Positions 35,723-49,477 of a DNA stretch of 64,000 bases are shown here, in pieces. The DNA comes from Synchiropus splendidus (taxonomy: Eukaryota; Chordata; Actinopteri; Syngnathiformes; Callionymidae): positions 30,051,501-30,115,500 of the forward strand of contig NC_071338.1 in the NCBI RefSeq assembly GCF_027744825.2, written 5' to 3'. The notes beneath the pieces were generated by a model that had not been told where the DNA came from, searched no databases, and was given only the letters and a program-made list of their open reading frames with translations. Positions within the stretch are counted from its first letter, which is position 1. The number at the start of each line of letters is the position of its first letter. The position numbers and the translations under genes were made by a program.

Positions 35723-36293
35723 ACCTTTCAGTACTGTGTCCTGAAATATCTTCCGCCCATCACTGGCAAATATTGCATGCAGTAGCACCTTTGCTCCTCT
35801 ACCCACAACAAGAAAGTTACTTCAGTAAGTTGTGGACCCAGAATAGAAACTGTGCACAGCAAAACTGGTGAAGTGTGTCATATTATACAGCGATCAATCT
35901 CGCAGCTTTACTCTCCAGTGGGCGATATCTGCGACAGAGAAATAAATGAGTGGACAATTCCCACAGCGACGCCACACGGAAAGCTTAAACTGCTCACAAC
36001 TCTCCAGATTCAGACGTGCTTGCCTGCCGTCAGTGAGGGAGGTGTTCAGACACTAAATAAAAATCCGTGTTTTGTGGTCATGTCACATAACCGTGATGCA
36101 TGGAGGTCACATACCACTCTCCATAACTTCATTGTTCTCTGGCAACTACAAATTGGGATGAGAAGGTGTCTGAGTTCATAAAAATTAATAGAGCAGAGCT
36201 CTGTTATTTACACGACCTCCAATATTGTTTGAGGCTCAGAGGAATGGCGAATGAGCCATATTCATATTGGAATATGTGTGTGTGGAATCTGCT
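35723..36293. other. non-coding stretch with no clear feature
   Basis: Frame 35852-36181 (109 codons) has no recognisable motif. No repeat was identified. Confidence 0.4.
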
Positions 36294-36498
36294 ACAACAG
36301 GGGACGTGCTTCCATCCGTTTCTTTCATTTGAGCTTTCGACTAATTCTTTTCAGCAAGGTTGTATTTTTGCCGGTAGAAATTGAACCAGCGCCCTGCAAA
36401 GATGACTTGCCACCACTGAAGAGAGGATGATGAAAACCTGAAAATCACTATCTGCCGTAAATGTCAGTTTTAATGGAGAAAATAATATTCTTTTTCTC

Positions 36499-36578
36499 TA
36501 TACATATATACATATATATACATATATATATATATACATATACATATATATACATATATATATATATATTCACGCACG

Positions 36579-36632
<54 letters not shown>
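36499..36632 (+). repeat. compound (TACATA/TA)n-(CA)n-(TA)n microsatellite
   Basis: TA and CATA repeats at 36499-36570, then cgcacgcacgca and about 20 CA units to 36623, then a short TA run. Central tract of triplication unit 1. The open frames through it are repeat-encoded (alternating I/Y and H/T), not genes. Confidence 0.95.
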
Positions 36633-37045
36633 AGTCGGTCGTCTGCGAGAAACAGACGGTACTTTTAAGGGTCAAATATTTCAAGACTCCCCGAGTGTCT
36701 TGTCGTCTGAAATGTGAGCAGAAATAAATTGTACCACACTATTTGTACTGTTTTAGATTTAAATAGGAAGTAAATATGAACATGCTTCTAACGTTGGAAC
36801 AATTTGGAAACACATTTAGTCCATAAAAGTATTTTTGTTTTGTTTTTGTTGGGTTTTTTTTAGGGCTTCCAGCGAATGTAGATTATAATAATTTCATAGA
36901 AGGATACACATCTAAACTGTTACAGCATGGGACGTGCTTCCATCCGTTTCTTTCATTCAAAGTGAAGAGAGGATGAAGAAAAACGGAAAATCATAATTTT
37001 CTGTAAATGTCAGTTTTAATTGAGAGCTCCTCCTCACGTGACTGT

Positions 37046-37048
<3 letters not shown>

Positions 37049-37114
<66 letters not shown>
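37049..37114 (+). repeat. (TA)n microsatellite, unit 2
   Basis: About 33 pure TA dinucleotides, in the same position of the repeated unit as the tracts in units 1 and 3. Confidence 0.95.
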
Positions 37115-37116
<2 letters not shown>

Positions 37117-37363
37117 AGAAACAGACGGTACTTTTAAGCGTCAAATATTTCAAGTGTTCAAGTTGTCTTGTGAGCAGAAATAAATAGGAAGTCAATATGA
37201 ACATGCTTTTAATGTTGGAGTAATTTGGAAACAGCTGATTTAGTCCATAAAAGTTTTTTTTTCCAGGGCTTCCAGCGAATGTAGATAATAATAACTTCAT
37301 TGAACGGTACACAACTACTATTTTCAGTAAATGTCAGTTTTAATTCAGAGCTCCCTTCTCATG

Positions 37364-37599
<236 letters not shown>

Positions 37600-37747
37600 T
37601 GTCGGCCTGCGAGAAACAGACAGTATTTTTAAGAGTCAAATATGATGTTGGAGTAGTTTGGAAACAGCTGATTTAGTCCATAAAAGTTTTTTTTTCCAGG
37701 GCGTCCAGCGAATGTAGATAGAACGGTTCATAGAACGGTACACAACT

Positions 37748-38319
37748 AAAGGCAAATGAACATCCAGGTATTACCTCAGTTCAGTCGGCCTTTAAAAACA
37801 CAGTCAAATTATAAGCAATCCAGTGGGCTCGTGTTTTAAACTGATGGACGATATAAATGTCAGTCATGCATCATAATGATTTTATCCCCAAAAAGTTCAT
37901 TATTCCAGCATAATCTGTGGTCGTAATGAGCCGTCCTCGCAGTGTTGACAGAGACTTGATTGGATGCAGGCGAGCGACGACTCAGACGAAGCTCAAACAA
38001 TGAAGCCAAATGTTCTAAATTAAATGCACACAGCCGTATATTTTGCGCTCCATCCCGTCTTTGCCTTTCTCTCGGGTGGTTTGGAATGTAAAAAAGAAGG
38101 AATAAAGCCATTCTCCCTTCCACCTTTTCAGCCCATACTATGATATGAAGCTTCCAGCGAGTCCTATTTGATATCTTGAAAGCATCACCTGCATTTTAAG
38201 TTCAAGGGGTTCAGTCCACTTTCATCATTCTTGGGCTCCAGTCTTGACCAGACAAAGTAAATAAAGGCTCATACGAAGCATGTCTCACTTCAATGACAGT
38301 CAATATTTGTGCCGTAGAG
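37748..38319. other. non-coding stretch with no clear feature
   Basis: No supported exon or repeat. The minus-strand frame 38123-37860 has no domain. Confidence 0.45.
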
Positions 38320-38909
38320 CAGGGGCTGTTAGCCTTTTTGATCTCGGGGCCCACCGAACAAAACAAACGGGGTCTGGGCCCATTCAAGATATAGATCTGA
38401 CTCATTTCTCAGATAACTGATTTCATCACCATAGATGGAAACAAACGAAAACCTTGTGAAATGACATGAAACCATGTGATCATTGCAAAAATATTTGTCA
38501 TGGAAAAGTCCAACCAGGAGCAGAACCAGGTGCAAGTCATGTTCATCAAAAGAAAAAAAGGCAAAACAAACACCCTTGATGCAAACTGTTGAGGAAAAAC
38601 TGTACATCATGAATAATATTCGGAATAAAATACTATTTAACTACGTCTAAACATCATACTTTTTCATAACTAAACACTACAGGAGATAAGTAAAGTGTCA
38701 ATGAAAGTATTGCCAAAAAATATATATAATTTATTGTAAAAACTGCTCCAATAGGTGAACAGTTTTTATTGTTGGGGCTGCCATTACTTTCTTTGTCATT
38801 TTTTCTTTTCAACAACTTCTTCATAGTTGGTAACTCTCACACATTTGCAGCTGTCACTACAGCCACCATGTGTGGCAAGTGTATTAAAACCCATGGTTAA
38901 GAATCACGG
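38320..38909 (-). mobile_element. non-autonomous hAT element, copy 3
   Basis: On the plus strand it begins caggggctgttagcc and ends gttaagaatcacgg, the terminal inverted repeat of the family. The interior aaaccatgtgatcattgc and aaaagtccaaccaggagcag is the reverse complement of the core in copies 1 and 2. Flanks ccgtagag (38312-38319) and ccacagag (38910-38917) match at 6 of 8 positions and may be the decayed 8-bp target duplication. A plus-strand cattcaagatatagatctg corresponds to the variable end in other copies. Confidence 0.7.
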
Positions 38910-41900
38910 CCACAGAGGATCCAACCTGAGGACTGGAGTGAAACACAAAGATGTATCGTCATTCTGGACTTGAAGCCACCTGTTTTTTGCCATGGTCTGA
39001 ACCCTGCGATTTACACGACATACCGGCTGATATATGGATTTTTACAGGCTAAAGAGCATCATGCTGCCAAAACATTGAGCCTTGTCACATCAAACCGATG
39101 AAATCACAGACATGACGGGCTCAAAATGCGTTGTTTTCGCCCGTGTGTCAACAGCTCCTCCCACAGAGCCGATATCCTGGGGGACCGGAGATGAGAAGCA
39201 GCAGCAGGGACCAGCTGTGGTGTCAGAACTTTCGACACGCGGGTGGAAACAGGCCATTTTAGTGCTTTAATGTCAATAAAAGATGCGTAGAGTTGATGAT
39301 TCAGAATCAAAATTACTTTATTTATCCAGAGGCAAATGGCTTTTCGTTAGAAAAACTCAAGATAAAAGCAAAAAGTTCAGAACATTGTTGAGTTTGTTTC
39401 ATGAGTCAATCTCACTGGAATCCGTTTTCGATACTTGTTTAGAACTGATCATCTTAAGCACCACTGACTGCTTCTACGGAGCAGTCAGCACCACTGCACC
39501 CGCAGCTTGTGGACGAACAAGATCTATTTTCCTTCTTCTATTTAATGGTTTTGGCTAACATTCCACTGCTCTCTATAGTGCAGAATTTACTGTTACTTGG
39601 TCACTAGATTGTAAGAGAGTGGATAAGATTTGACATTATCACGAAAGAAAGTTGAAAGGTCCGTCAACATAGAAAAGTGGCGTCCACATGCAGATATGAA
39701 GGAAGCTAGATATTTTGTCACGTGATGCATTGTTGCTACAGAAGGGTTTGACGACACCGGAGGAGATAAACAATGAAGGCGCAGAGAGGAGTGTGATGCT
39801 AAATTGACTTTGAGAAGGTTAAACTTGCAGTTTAATCCCAGAAGGGACTGAATATGAAGAAGAGAAGACCAGATAGAGAGGAGACATATTTCATTAAGAC
39901 GGAGGGGGGTGGAGGATTTTTTTCTTTCCACTGTCTCCTTCTTTACCTGCTTGTTAGATGAGCTAATTGGGTAAGCAGCGAATTAGCTTTTGATGCACTG
40001 AGTCACCTTGACCAGAGCGCTGACCTCCTGGCTGAATTCTAAGCGGACACACACGTGAATACTGAGTGAAACAGAGAGGGGCAGATAAACACACACAGAA
40101 AAACGAAGGAATGCACACCGACACAAAACAGACACACGGCGGCCGCTGGGATTTGGGTTTAAGTAGGAAGGCCGACAGTTTTATTGGATTTGTTCTGGGG
40201 TCAGGACCAACAAAATTAATCAAGTTCGGTTGCACAAGAACAAAAACTCCGACTGCAGCCACACGTTTTTCCCCCACCCCACCCCACCCCCTCAAACACA
40301 CACGCTGGCACACATGTCCCCGGGTAAATCAAATCACCACATATGTAAGTGGAATCACATTACGCATTATTGTAATTGAGCTCTTCACACATTGAATTAC
40401 ACTCTCAAAGACAGTCATCCTCAACTCAATTATTTTCTCAAATCCCACAGAAACACGGTGTGAATTGGTGATGGATAGGAAATGTCTGGCACTTGAATTA
40501 AATTTGTCGCAAGGGATATTTTCTATGTAAAATAAGGCTGTGGCTGCGCCGGAGAGGTTTTGGAAGATTCTTCATACATTGACACAGGCAGGACTCGACC
40601 TCACGCGACCTACGGTTGTGTAAGAAGCTGGAAGCAGATAGTACTTGTTTGTGCTATATGGTCATCCGGTTGTGCCCCGTACAAGGCGGAGGTTAAACAG
40701 TGTCTGCATCCTCACAAGAAGATGTGATGACATCCATGTCTGGTCAACAAAACTGCAATGACTACTTTCAAAAACGTATTTTTAATCCCAAACCTTTTAT
40801 TGCTACATGCCGCAGTACTTCTACAACTTCCGTGACTCAGTCGATGGCTCATGTCTTTTTGAGCGCGCTCAGTGACCACTAAAATTTTACAGCTAGAGCA
40901 CACAACGTTTTTAAATAGCAGGTGAAGAAGTACGAGTATTTGTTGCCGATTGTATTGCTCAACACAGCAAGAACTGCAGTACTAAAGTGTGAAGTGGCAG
41001 GAGAGGGAACACATCAATCCTGAAGAGGTAACAATACTTTGGTGTACCATACCGCAGGTCGTGCCTCAGACAGTCAGGGTGCAACTGGGTTCAGAGTCCT
41101 TCCATAGTTCACGCTTAAGAAGGTGTGGTTTGTTTGGTTCTTGCTTTTTTACCAAACTTTGGAATCAAAATGTACAATTGTCTCACAATAATTTGTTCTA
41201 CTTTAATGATATATTTATGAAGGGCAAAAAAAAACAATAAATTTAAAGACTAAACTCTTAAAATCCTCCAAAACAGGGAGTATTTTCAGTCAGTGTGCTT
41301 TGGACTCCTGATAGTTTGAATATTATGGCGCAGTTTTGATATGGTAGCGGCTTACATGTCTATTTTTAAACATTAATAAACATTATTTTCTGGATGACTG
41401 TTCTCTGAGAGCACTGTTGGGCACTCTCTGAGACGGAGGCTCCATGAAATCTTTGAATATATATATGCAGTTTAAAGCGACCAGGGAAGTCGACTGTGGA
41501 GAAGAAAACATTTTATCCTGAGAAAGTTGATGCAACATGAAGGTGAAAAATGAGTCTGTCTCCACTTGTCTAATACTAAGCTAAGAATGTCTACATGCCT
41601 GGAGGTATTAGATGTCCGATGTATTCATTAAAATAAAGGTGGCTTCAAACACTGTCTAGCAATATAAACAATTCCCAGGTATTCATTTTTGATCTTAAAG
41701 TAATAAAGATGGCTACTCCATCCACCTGTTATCCTCCACATGCACTATTCAGAAGTGGCAGTAACCAGAGGGATGGACTTCAACATAAAGTCTCTTTGTC
41801 TCCTGCAAGGAAATTGAACACATTTGGTATTTAAATGCTTCTTCCACACATCTAGTGTTTGCTATTTCGCTTCAAAAATGCTTTCCTCTCCACAGCTGAG

Positions 41901-42473
41901 CAGCCAGAACAAAAAAAGAAAATTAGCGTCAGTGGTTCTTAATGGTTGTTGTGAAACTACCACAAATGGACTATCCACTATATTCTTAAAAGCTTCATCT
42001 GGACAAAATGAACGAATGCAGAAAGAGAAATGACGATTTGTCACAGTAGGCATGAAGCTTGCAACACACTAAGAGCACACATTGTTGCAAGAAGGCCACA
42101 AGTACAATCTCAGTTTGGAAAGCAGTTGAATTCAGACAATTTAAAAAGGACACAGAAGTAGAATTATTCCTCACGCAACTCACAGGTGAACCGTAGGTCT
42201 TTCTATTGAGATGGCAGACGTGATGTGTGTGCCCGAAGTGCTCGCCTCGCTCGACTGCACTCTTTCACCTGTGCCACTGTTTCTCAGAAATATGCCAACA
42301 GACCTTGAGTGAACCCTCCCTCAAGCTATGCAGCATCCCACGGCCATTTTTATTTTCCTTCGGTCATCTTCAATATTCATCACGTCTGCATAACAGCATC
42401 CATCTTTCTATGGGCTATTATGCCAAAGAGAGGCTGGGAAAGGTGTAAGTCATGAAGGCATGACATATAAACC
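38910..42473. other. mostly unclassified non-coding stretch
   Basis: One LINE- or SINE-tail-like motif (attcagaatcaaaattac then tttatttatccagagg) lies at about 39298-39335. A C-rich run (ccccaccccaccccacccc) is at about 40270-40290. Open frames at 39593-39931, 39963-40313 and 40066-40395 overlap on both strands without domains. No exon with paired splice sites was found. Confidence 0.35.
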
Positions 42474-42624
42474 AGGCCTGGGCGATTTTTGTCAACAAAA
42501 ATAATATTTGATAAAGGTATAGGGGGGGCACTAATGGTGTCAACGCCAGTTCCCAACCAAAAAGTTCATTTTTTCATCACTATGATAAACTTTTTTTTTT
42601 TTTTTTGTCACATTGCCCAGGTCT
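42474..42624. mobile_element. short MITE (aggcctgggcgat ... attgcccaggtct)
   Basis: The left end aggcctgggcgat and right end attgcccaggtct are inverted repeats over 13 bp with two mismatches. The body of about 150 bp holds a T-rich run near 42591-42606. Size and ends fit a small hAT-like MITE common in fishes. No clear target duplication. Confidence 0.5.
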
Positions 42625-43412
42625 AATATAAACTATGAGGCTCAGAATAAAGTGTCCTGGTTGGTTTGCATTTCTAAAAAAAAAAAAAAAAAGCTGTTCT
42701 AACATGTATACCACTTTATTTTTGTATTTGTGGATAATAATTCTTTGAGCCACGAAAGGATGCCTGTGGTGCTGGGTGTCATTATGGATTTATCTGTGGA
42801 TGAAGTTTCAGGGGCTTATGATGTGGCATCACCAGTGTATTTGCACTGTCTGGCTCTGATCTGAACAACAAACAATTCCCTTGTTTTCATTTTTTCCCAC
42901 TGTGCACCGCTGTCAACTCCAGAATTGATCATTCTTCAGTCTTTTTTTTTAGATTTCAGTCACCCCACACTTCAGTAGGACACATCTTTGCACTAACCCG
43001 AACCTACCACTGTACGGTGCCTGTCCCAGGTGCCAGCTGTGTCCGGCCCGATTGCCTCATACCTCACTGGGCCTCTTCTGAAAGGATCACGATGACAGAT
43101 TGGATCATTTACAAAGCAGACGCCACATAGCTCGAGACGCCAAGCGGTCAGAAATTAATTATGTGATACAAAAGGGACCTTGAGTAACTAATGCAGTGAG
43201 AGAGCGTAAAGCCGAGCTAAAAGTGGCATAATTCAGCTGATATATGTGCTTTATGGCGGTGTCTCTCATGCGAGAAAAACAATAAAAGATCTCCTTCTAC
43301 AATAGTTTCATTTTCCTTTGGCGTCAGTGGATGTTAGGATTGTGACAGTCTGCATGTTAACATGAGTCTTGATATATGAGAGAGATCTGGATCAGAGCAC
43401 GGTGGAATAAAG
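42625..43412. other. non-coding stretch; poly-A
   Basis: An A run of about 17 lies at 42676-42692. Otherwise no feature is supported. Confidence 0.5.
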
Positions 43413-44023
43413 CAGGGGTTCTGGACCTCCTTGGTCTCGGGGCCCACCTCTTCCAGAACAAATGGGTCCGGGGCCCATTCAAGGAATACAACTGATTCAT
43501 TACTGTGAGTGCTGATTTCAATAGTACTGAGTTCAATAACCAAACGTGTAAACAAACCAAACCCTTGCGAAAGATATTTGTCATGGAAAAGTCCAACCAG
43601 CAGCAGAACCAGGTGCAAGTCACGTTCATCACATTTACTAAAGAAGAAGAAGAAAATACTCTTGATGCAAAACTGTTCAGAAAATTGGAAAAGCTGTACG
43701 TCGTGAATAAAATTCTAAATAAAATAAATATAAGAAAACAATGTCTAAACATCATAAAATATTTTTTTTTTAAAACAAACAAACTTTTTACTGTTGGGGC
43801 GCCATCACTTTCTTCATCGTTTTTTCTTTTCAACAACTTCTCCATCACAAATTTGCAGCTGTCAATTCAATTCAATCTCACACTACAGCCACCATATGTG
43901 GCACATGTATTAAAACTGAGCATCTCAGGGCCCAAAGGTGTAAAACAGAAAAACTTCTGGTGGTCCTCTAGGGGGCGCTCGTGGCCCAACCATGGGCCTG
44001 GGCCTTATTTTTAAGAATCACTG
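43413..44023 (-). mobile_element. non-autonomous hAT element, copy 4
   Basis: The plus-strand start caggggttctggacctcc and end tttttaagaatcactg are the family's terminal inverted repeat. The interior has atttgtcatggaaaagtcc and aaccagcagcagaaccagg, the reverse complement of the common core, and ggggcgctcgtggcccaac near the right end, as in copy 1. Frames on both strands up to 169 codons run through it but have stops in the sister copies and no transposase motif. The flanking 8-mers (gaataaag, gttcagag) do not match, so the target duplication is lost. Confidence 0.75.
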
Positions 44024-44639
44024 GTTCAGAGGAATTAACTCGATTAACAAGGGCTGAACAATATGGACAAAGTGTGATATGTAGATATTCATGCCTGGTC
44101 CTGATCTTGGAATCAATACAATATGGGGAAAACAGAGTGTATTTTTTTTAGAAAAATAAAAACATGATAAAATAAAAGGATATGGAAAATCAGATGGTTG
44201 CCATTAGCTGGCTTGCGTCAATCAAAGGTTTCCACCAGGATTTTTTGCAACTGTGGTGGATCCAGAAAGTAGCCAATAAAAACACGAGAGAGAAACAATG
44301 AATCTGAGGGGTAAAGTTCTGACGTTTACTCAATTGGTGACAATAAAAACGTTAGCTATTTTATCATGAGAAGTATATCTGTCTCCAATCGGCAGCAGTC
44401 CGTCTCTTCATATGTATGGCAAGAATGCGAGACTTGACTTCCACAAGCAACAGACTTCAGTCATGTTAAGATGTTTCTTTCAGGATTTTTCCTTGAAAAA
44501 CACGTTGAATACCGTCACATGCAAGTCCACCTCCATGAACACAGTGTGTTATCATTATGTTTCGATGTTGTTTCAATACGTTCAAGTGAGAGATCATCTT
44601 GAAGAGGATCATTTTTCTGATGGCGTGGTTGCTCTCATT
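44024..44639. other. non-coding stretch; possible small repeat remnant
   Basis: The phrase gggctgaacaatatggacaa near 44050 resembles the start of a fish MITE, but the other end was not found. Nothing else is recognised. Confidence 0.35.
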
Positions 44640-44704
44640 TAAGCCGCAGCGCCATCTACTCAGCATTTACAATGAGAACGCTGTTCCATGAAGCCTCATC
44701 AGCC
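44640..44704. mobile_element. palindromic MITE remnant, copy 3
   Basis: Contains gcagcgccatctactcagc, then aatgagaacgctgttccatg and aagcctcatcagcccat, matching the right half of the element at 27908-28071 (gccatctcgtgg, aatgaggacactgtttcatg, aagcctcatcaaccc). The left half is absent. Confidence 0.6.
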
Positions 44705-45703
44705 CATAACTAAATTAAAGCAATCCACTTTTTTGGCTGTCAATATGGACTGAGTCATTATTCGGAGCAAAACAACTGTGATTTGGATTCAGAGTTGGTT
44801 TGTGGTATATGGCATTGCATTCTCCATAAATAATGAATCATGACTTTTAGCAAACACTAAGACAAAACATGACTGTGGTGCAATCCACTGATTCAACTTC
44901 CAGTGGTGTATATTTGTCGAGGGAGATTCATAAATCAAATGAAAAAATACTCCTGTTAAAATGAAAAATAAGAGCCACAAATCAAAACCAAACATGTGTT
45001 GACATGGCAATAACTTAACTTTGATTTACGACCTCAAACTGCCCAGACTAAATTGGGTTGCATTTTTAGTCTTAAAATGTTGACCAGACTCGGAGAACGA
45101 GTCTCGTCTGTGTAAAGAAGGAACAACGATGGCTGTGAGAAATATCAAAAGAAAGAACTGCCAGAGATCAGAACTAGCTAGAACAGCCGATCACAAAGGT
45201 GGCTCAAAAGACAGGACACAGGCAACCGACATAACATGAACATATGGTACAATGCCCCTTTTGCTTATCACTGCTTAATGAGACACGGATGCACGAGCGT
45301 GCACACACACACACACACAATGAAGAAAAGCAGACAAAACAAAACATGGTTGTGTTAAACCAGATGCATGTAAACTGTGCTTCAACTTTCAGCTTGGATG
45401 AACCAGGATGAATTTGCTGTTATGTTCCTTCAGTCCACGGTTATCCTCCCCTGACCCTCTCTGCCCCCCTCCCCCCACACACACACTTTCTCCAACAACC
45501 TTTGACCTTACAGTTCCCTCTCACTTGCTTCCAATTAGTCTATTTCTTATGACCTGTCCTTAATTCCATTCCCTCATTTCCCTTTATTAAATCCTCCAAA
45601 TAAATTCCCTCCATTCTGTTTGCCAGCAGGAATTGTCTATCAGTCCTTTCTCCTACCATCTATCAGCCTTTCCTGTCTATCTCATGCCATTTATCTGCCT
45701 TAG

Positions 45704-45737
<34 letters not shown>

Positions 45738-46604
45738 CTTATTTGCTGCATCTTCATCAGTCAATTCTGTGCAGCAGGGAAAAAACATTTCACGCCATTC
45801 TTTATGTTATATTCAGTAGCTGCAGTGTAAAGAAAGAAGTCACCATCATGTACTTGTCTGAAAAGAATCTTCACTTGTATCACAGTCGCTCATTTGTTTT
45901 GGCATTTGTATAAGTCAGTTTTAATTGGATTTCCAGCGTCAGCTCTGTTCCATTGATGTCCAACTCTTCCGCTTGAAGTTTTTCTTTGTCATCTTTATCA
46001 CCATCACCACACATGAGAATTAAAGATGATAAATGTTGCATTAAAGTGCTGAAACACATTCAATTATACTGAAAATTGTTGACATTTTTTCATCAAAGAC
46101 GCTTGGAACTCAAGCTCTTATGTTCAGTTTGGAAACAGACTCCCTGTTTAGCATGTTTTAAGATATTCCCTGGCAACAACAACCATTGACAGAATATGTA
46201 ACAGTCGATTTAAAAATAAAGCAGAGTTTTAGTATGCGACAGAGAACGGTTGAGGAATGAGACGGGGAGCATTTCCACAGGAAATTGGTTACCAGGCCAC
46301 TGTGCAGATTACACTCCTACCTGCATAATCCCTGTGGGTTTCTTGATCAATGCTTCAATACGCAAATCTCTTTTGAGCAAATCCAAAATGAGATATAGCA
46401 GAAAAATAATTTGTTTGTTTTATTCTTCAAAATAGGCGTTTTTTTAAGCTTTCAGTACACAGCCAACGCCAAAAAGGCAGAGCCCCAAATCTCTCCAATA
46501 GATGCTCGCCATTTAGGGACTTAAAAACTTACACATATTCGATTCTTTACCAGCAAGTGGTTTCGATTCTAAAAGCACACACACACACCCGCGCACATGG
46601 AACT
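44705..46604. other. non-coding stretch with short CA runs
   Basis: CA runs occur at about 45302-45319 and 45704-45730 (the latter listed separately) and a pyrimidine-rich, C-rich stretch at 45440-45680. No exon is supported. Confidence 0.45.
45704..45730 (+). repeat. (CA)n microsatellite
   Basis: About 13 CA dinucleotides within a pyrimidine-rich stretch. Confidence 0.95.
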
Positions 46605-46750
46605 TAAATTCATTTATAATGACCCAGTTATTTTGAATTTTAATCCTAAAACTGAGGCTTAACCGGCCCCAAATAGCAAAAGGTCCCCACAAGGAGGTGT
46701 GCCTCCAAGAATTGGTCCCCACAAATATAGCTATACAAGTTGGTACAGAC
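46605..46750 (-). repeat. GTCCCCAC dispersed repeat, copy 1
   Basis: On the plus strand: aaccggccccaaatagcaaa, then aggtccccacaagg and gaattggtccccacaaatat, then agctatacaag. The reverse complement matches the family also seen at 61829-62050 (gtggggaccaattcctgac, ggcccccacaagtcctaac). Probable DNA transposon derivative; ends not firmly defined. Confidence 0.5.
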
Positions 46751-49477
46751 AGAAAAACCGCTGCCTGAACTGCGAGGGACATGAGAGCCAGAGCAGCAGC
46801 CGACTCATCTCCACGGTGTCATGTAGACGGATTCCTCCTCAGGCAGTGGAGAATGAAGCAGCACATTTGTAATTGCCGGATGACCCCCTGTACAACTTGA
46901 CCTTGGGGCCTGTATAATTTATTTAATGTGATGTGAGAAAGCCAGAGTAGAGTGACCTCCTGAACCAGGTGATGAATAAATTAACGCTCTCACATCTAGT
47001 TGAATCCATTCACTGAATAAAGGCCAAAAAACAGTTTTCTCTAAAGAGGGTCCCACACGGAAAAAAACTACACCCACAGAATAGTCAAACAGGGAACAAC
47101 AATTCAAAGTCTAATGCGGGTGCCAAACTCTCGGCGTCTGTCTTGGACCGTCACAGGTCTCATGGTCAGCCAGCGCTTATCCCTGCAGTTAGAGTTATAG
47201 CTGGTTTACAGAGATGTGTGTTGAACAAGATCCATCTCTCACCGGGCCGCACCATATGCCACAATCTGCCATGTGATTTCTGACACCTCTGTCAGCACCA
47301 ACATAAAAAATTCAACAATTTGAGCCACTGCCGGTTTGGACCACATGGATCGGTTTTTATTGCCCACATGCATTATTGAGAAACAGAGACACCCGCCACC
47401 AAATCACACGAGAACCACTTCTCATCCTCAGTAAAAGGCTGGTCATTTCGCAACTGTCCTGTATTTTCTCACTCAGTACGTGAGAAAATACAGGACAGAA
47501 TGGCTCCTCAACAGTAGAACAGACTGATTCTGTGCTCGCCATCATGTTGCCAACGTGCGCACGTAGATTTGCCGACAACTGGAGATGATGGCAAAGTTCA
47601 TGTTAATGGAATGATAGTTGCAAACAATCGTATTGTAATGCCGGTTTGTTAAAATCGTAACTAACCACGCTAACATTTCTGTTGTTTCAACATGTATTTG
47701 ACTGATTTTATGGCGCCAATACTTTCAGAAGTTAAAACTCAGTAAGACAGACAGCACTCTCTCCACAAGTGTCGTGGAAACAAATAATTTACATGGGATT
47801 CCACAGATTATCAGAAAACATTGTAGTGGTTTTTACCTGGCTTGAACCGTGTTAAACGTTGGCAAATAGTTCTTAACTTACATTTCTTTTGCATGATCAT
47901 ATTCTGGTGTGGTTTGACAAATCTTAAACATTCTTTGCCTCAGCTTCAAAGTCACTATTATTCTTTCTCTTTTTTCATATCGGAGCACATTTATTTGGGT
48001 TTGCATGTAGTTTCTAACCAACTTTTAGACATCGAAAGCAAACTTTGATGGCCAATAAAGTTTTAAAGTGAGACATCACGTTAGCCGTCGGTGCAGACAG
48101 TCCTTGGCGTTGAGGGACCGACAAGGATCACTCCATCGTTCTGTTGTGAAGATGTGTGTGGTCAAGTTTGAGGCGCATCAGGTTTGAAAACTACTCAAAG
48201 TTGAGCTTTTGACTGGCGTCTTTGCTGTGACTGTGTGGGGAGAGCACCATGTGCACGTGAGGGACTGATGGACGGGTCAACACATAGATCTATAGTGTAT
48301 GGGAAGAATGTGACCAAATCCATGTGATCTCCTCACTTTGGTAGATGGCCAACATGTCCCTCTATCTTTAGATAAATGAGGTGAAACTGGATCATTTCCC
48401 ACCTGACAGACTCCAGCACACCAGTTGAATATAGCAACAAAGACTGTTTATGATATTGATGTGTAAATATTTGGACATTCATGAGTATGAGGGGCATAAA
48501 GCAACTGTGTTTCACTTTCTGTTACAATTGAATTAATCCGAAGAAGTACAGAAAACTTGTTCAGGAAGAAAGTCTGAAGTGTTCCTTCACTCAAGTACTC
48601 GTACAGCCAAGTACTCCCACTGCTCTTACATTATACAAAGACTCGAGTTTCATTAAGCGCAAGTGGGTCACTCTTTGTTCACATAAGCACAAAAGATAAT
48701 GACTCGTTTTCAGTCCGAAATTATGAGGAAAAATGAATCCATTGTTTGATAAAAGATAAGTGCAATTATGAATCTACCCATCGAGTAGAACTGTAAGATC
48801 TGTACTATAACACTATAATAACCAGCACGTATACGACCGACCTTCACTATGAATTCTATTTTTATATTTCATAGCAAGTGTTGAACATTTTAACTCACCA
48901 GTCACATTGTTTTTTGTTGTTTGTCCTCTGAGGTTCCTTTTCATATCAGAGGTGACTTTGAGTCTGGTGATATTTCATCAGAGACTTTTATGATTTGAGG
49001 TGGGAAAAAAAAAAAAGAAAAGATCACGTTGCAGATCATCGGCTGACTTTGGCAGCGTTCATGATAAATTTAAGTTCAGCCAAAGACAAAGCTGCTGGTA
49101 TATTCTGCGCATGGAGGTATTTGTCGAAGCGGAAAAGGACGGAGAGAGAAAAAAATCGAAGGAAACAATAGAATGTAGAGTAACTGTGACGCAGAGTTGC
49201 CGTCCTCAAACGTTGTGGATCCAGAACTTCTCGGAACTAATCCTGCATATAGACCACACAAGCAAAGTCAAATTGTTGGACATACACAACAACTTGAAGG
49301 ACATTTGTCATGACTTTGCTGACAGGAATATGTTTTACTGACAATGCAGCACTACACCTGCTGTTTTGCACTCAATATCCACATGAACACAGCCATATGT
49401 TCTGTAAGGTAGATGACATATTCGACTTCCTTCCCAGTTGCTGTGTAGCATAGAGAACCGTTTTATCAGATCCCAAG
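46751..49477. other. non-coding stretch containing one long hairpin
   Basis: No supported exon. The hairpin at 47454-47498 is listed separately. The plus-strand frame at 49000-49341 (113 codons) starts with a poly-lysine run from an A-rich tract and has no recognisable domain, so it is not called as a gene. Confidence 0.4.
47454..47498. repeat. perfect 19-bp inverted repeat (hairpin)
   Basis: The arm ctgtcctgtattttctcac (47454-47472) and its exact complement (47480-47498) are separated by a 7-base loop tcagtac. There is no T-run or coding context beside it. It could be a young palindromic insertion, a template-switch product or the stem of a small RNA. Confidence 0.85.

Noticed and set aside
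36370..36420. Possible reverse-strand SINE B-box (gaaattgaaccagcgcc)
   Set aside because: Only a short loose match; the rest of a SINE could not be followed.
43357..44014. Frames of 163 and 169 codons on opposite strands
   Set aside because: They lie wholly inside a hAT MITE copy. Sister copies have stops and no transposase motif is present.
49000..49341. 113-codon plus-strand frame beginning with a lysine run
   Set aside because: It starts in an A-rich tract, has no domain, no splice sites and no promoter-like context. A small real exon cannot be fully excluded.
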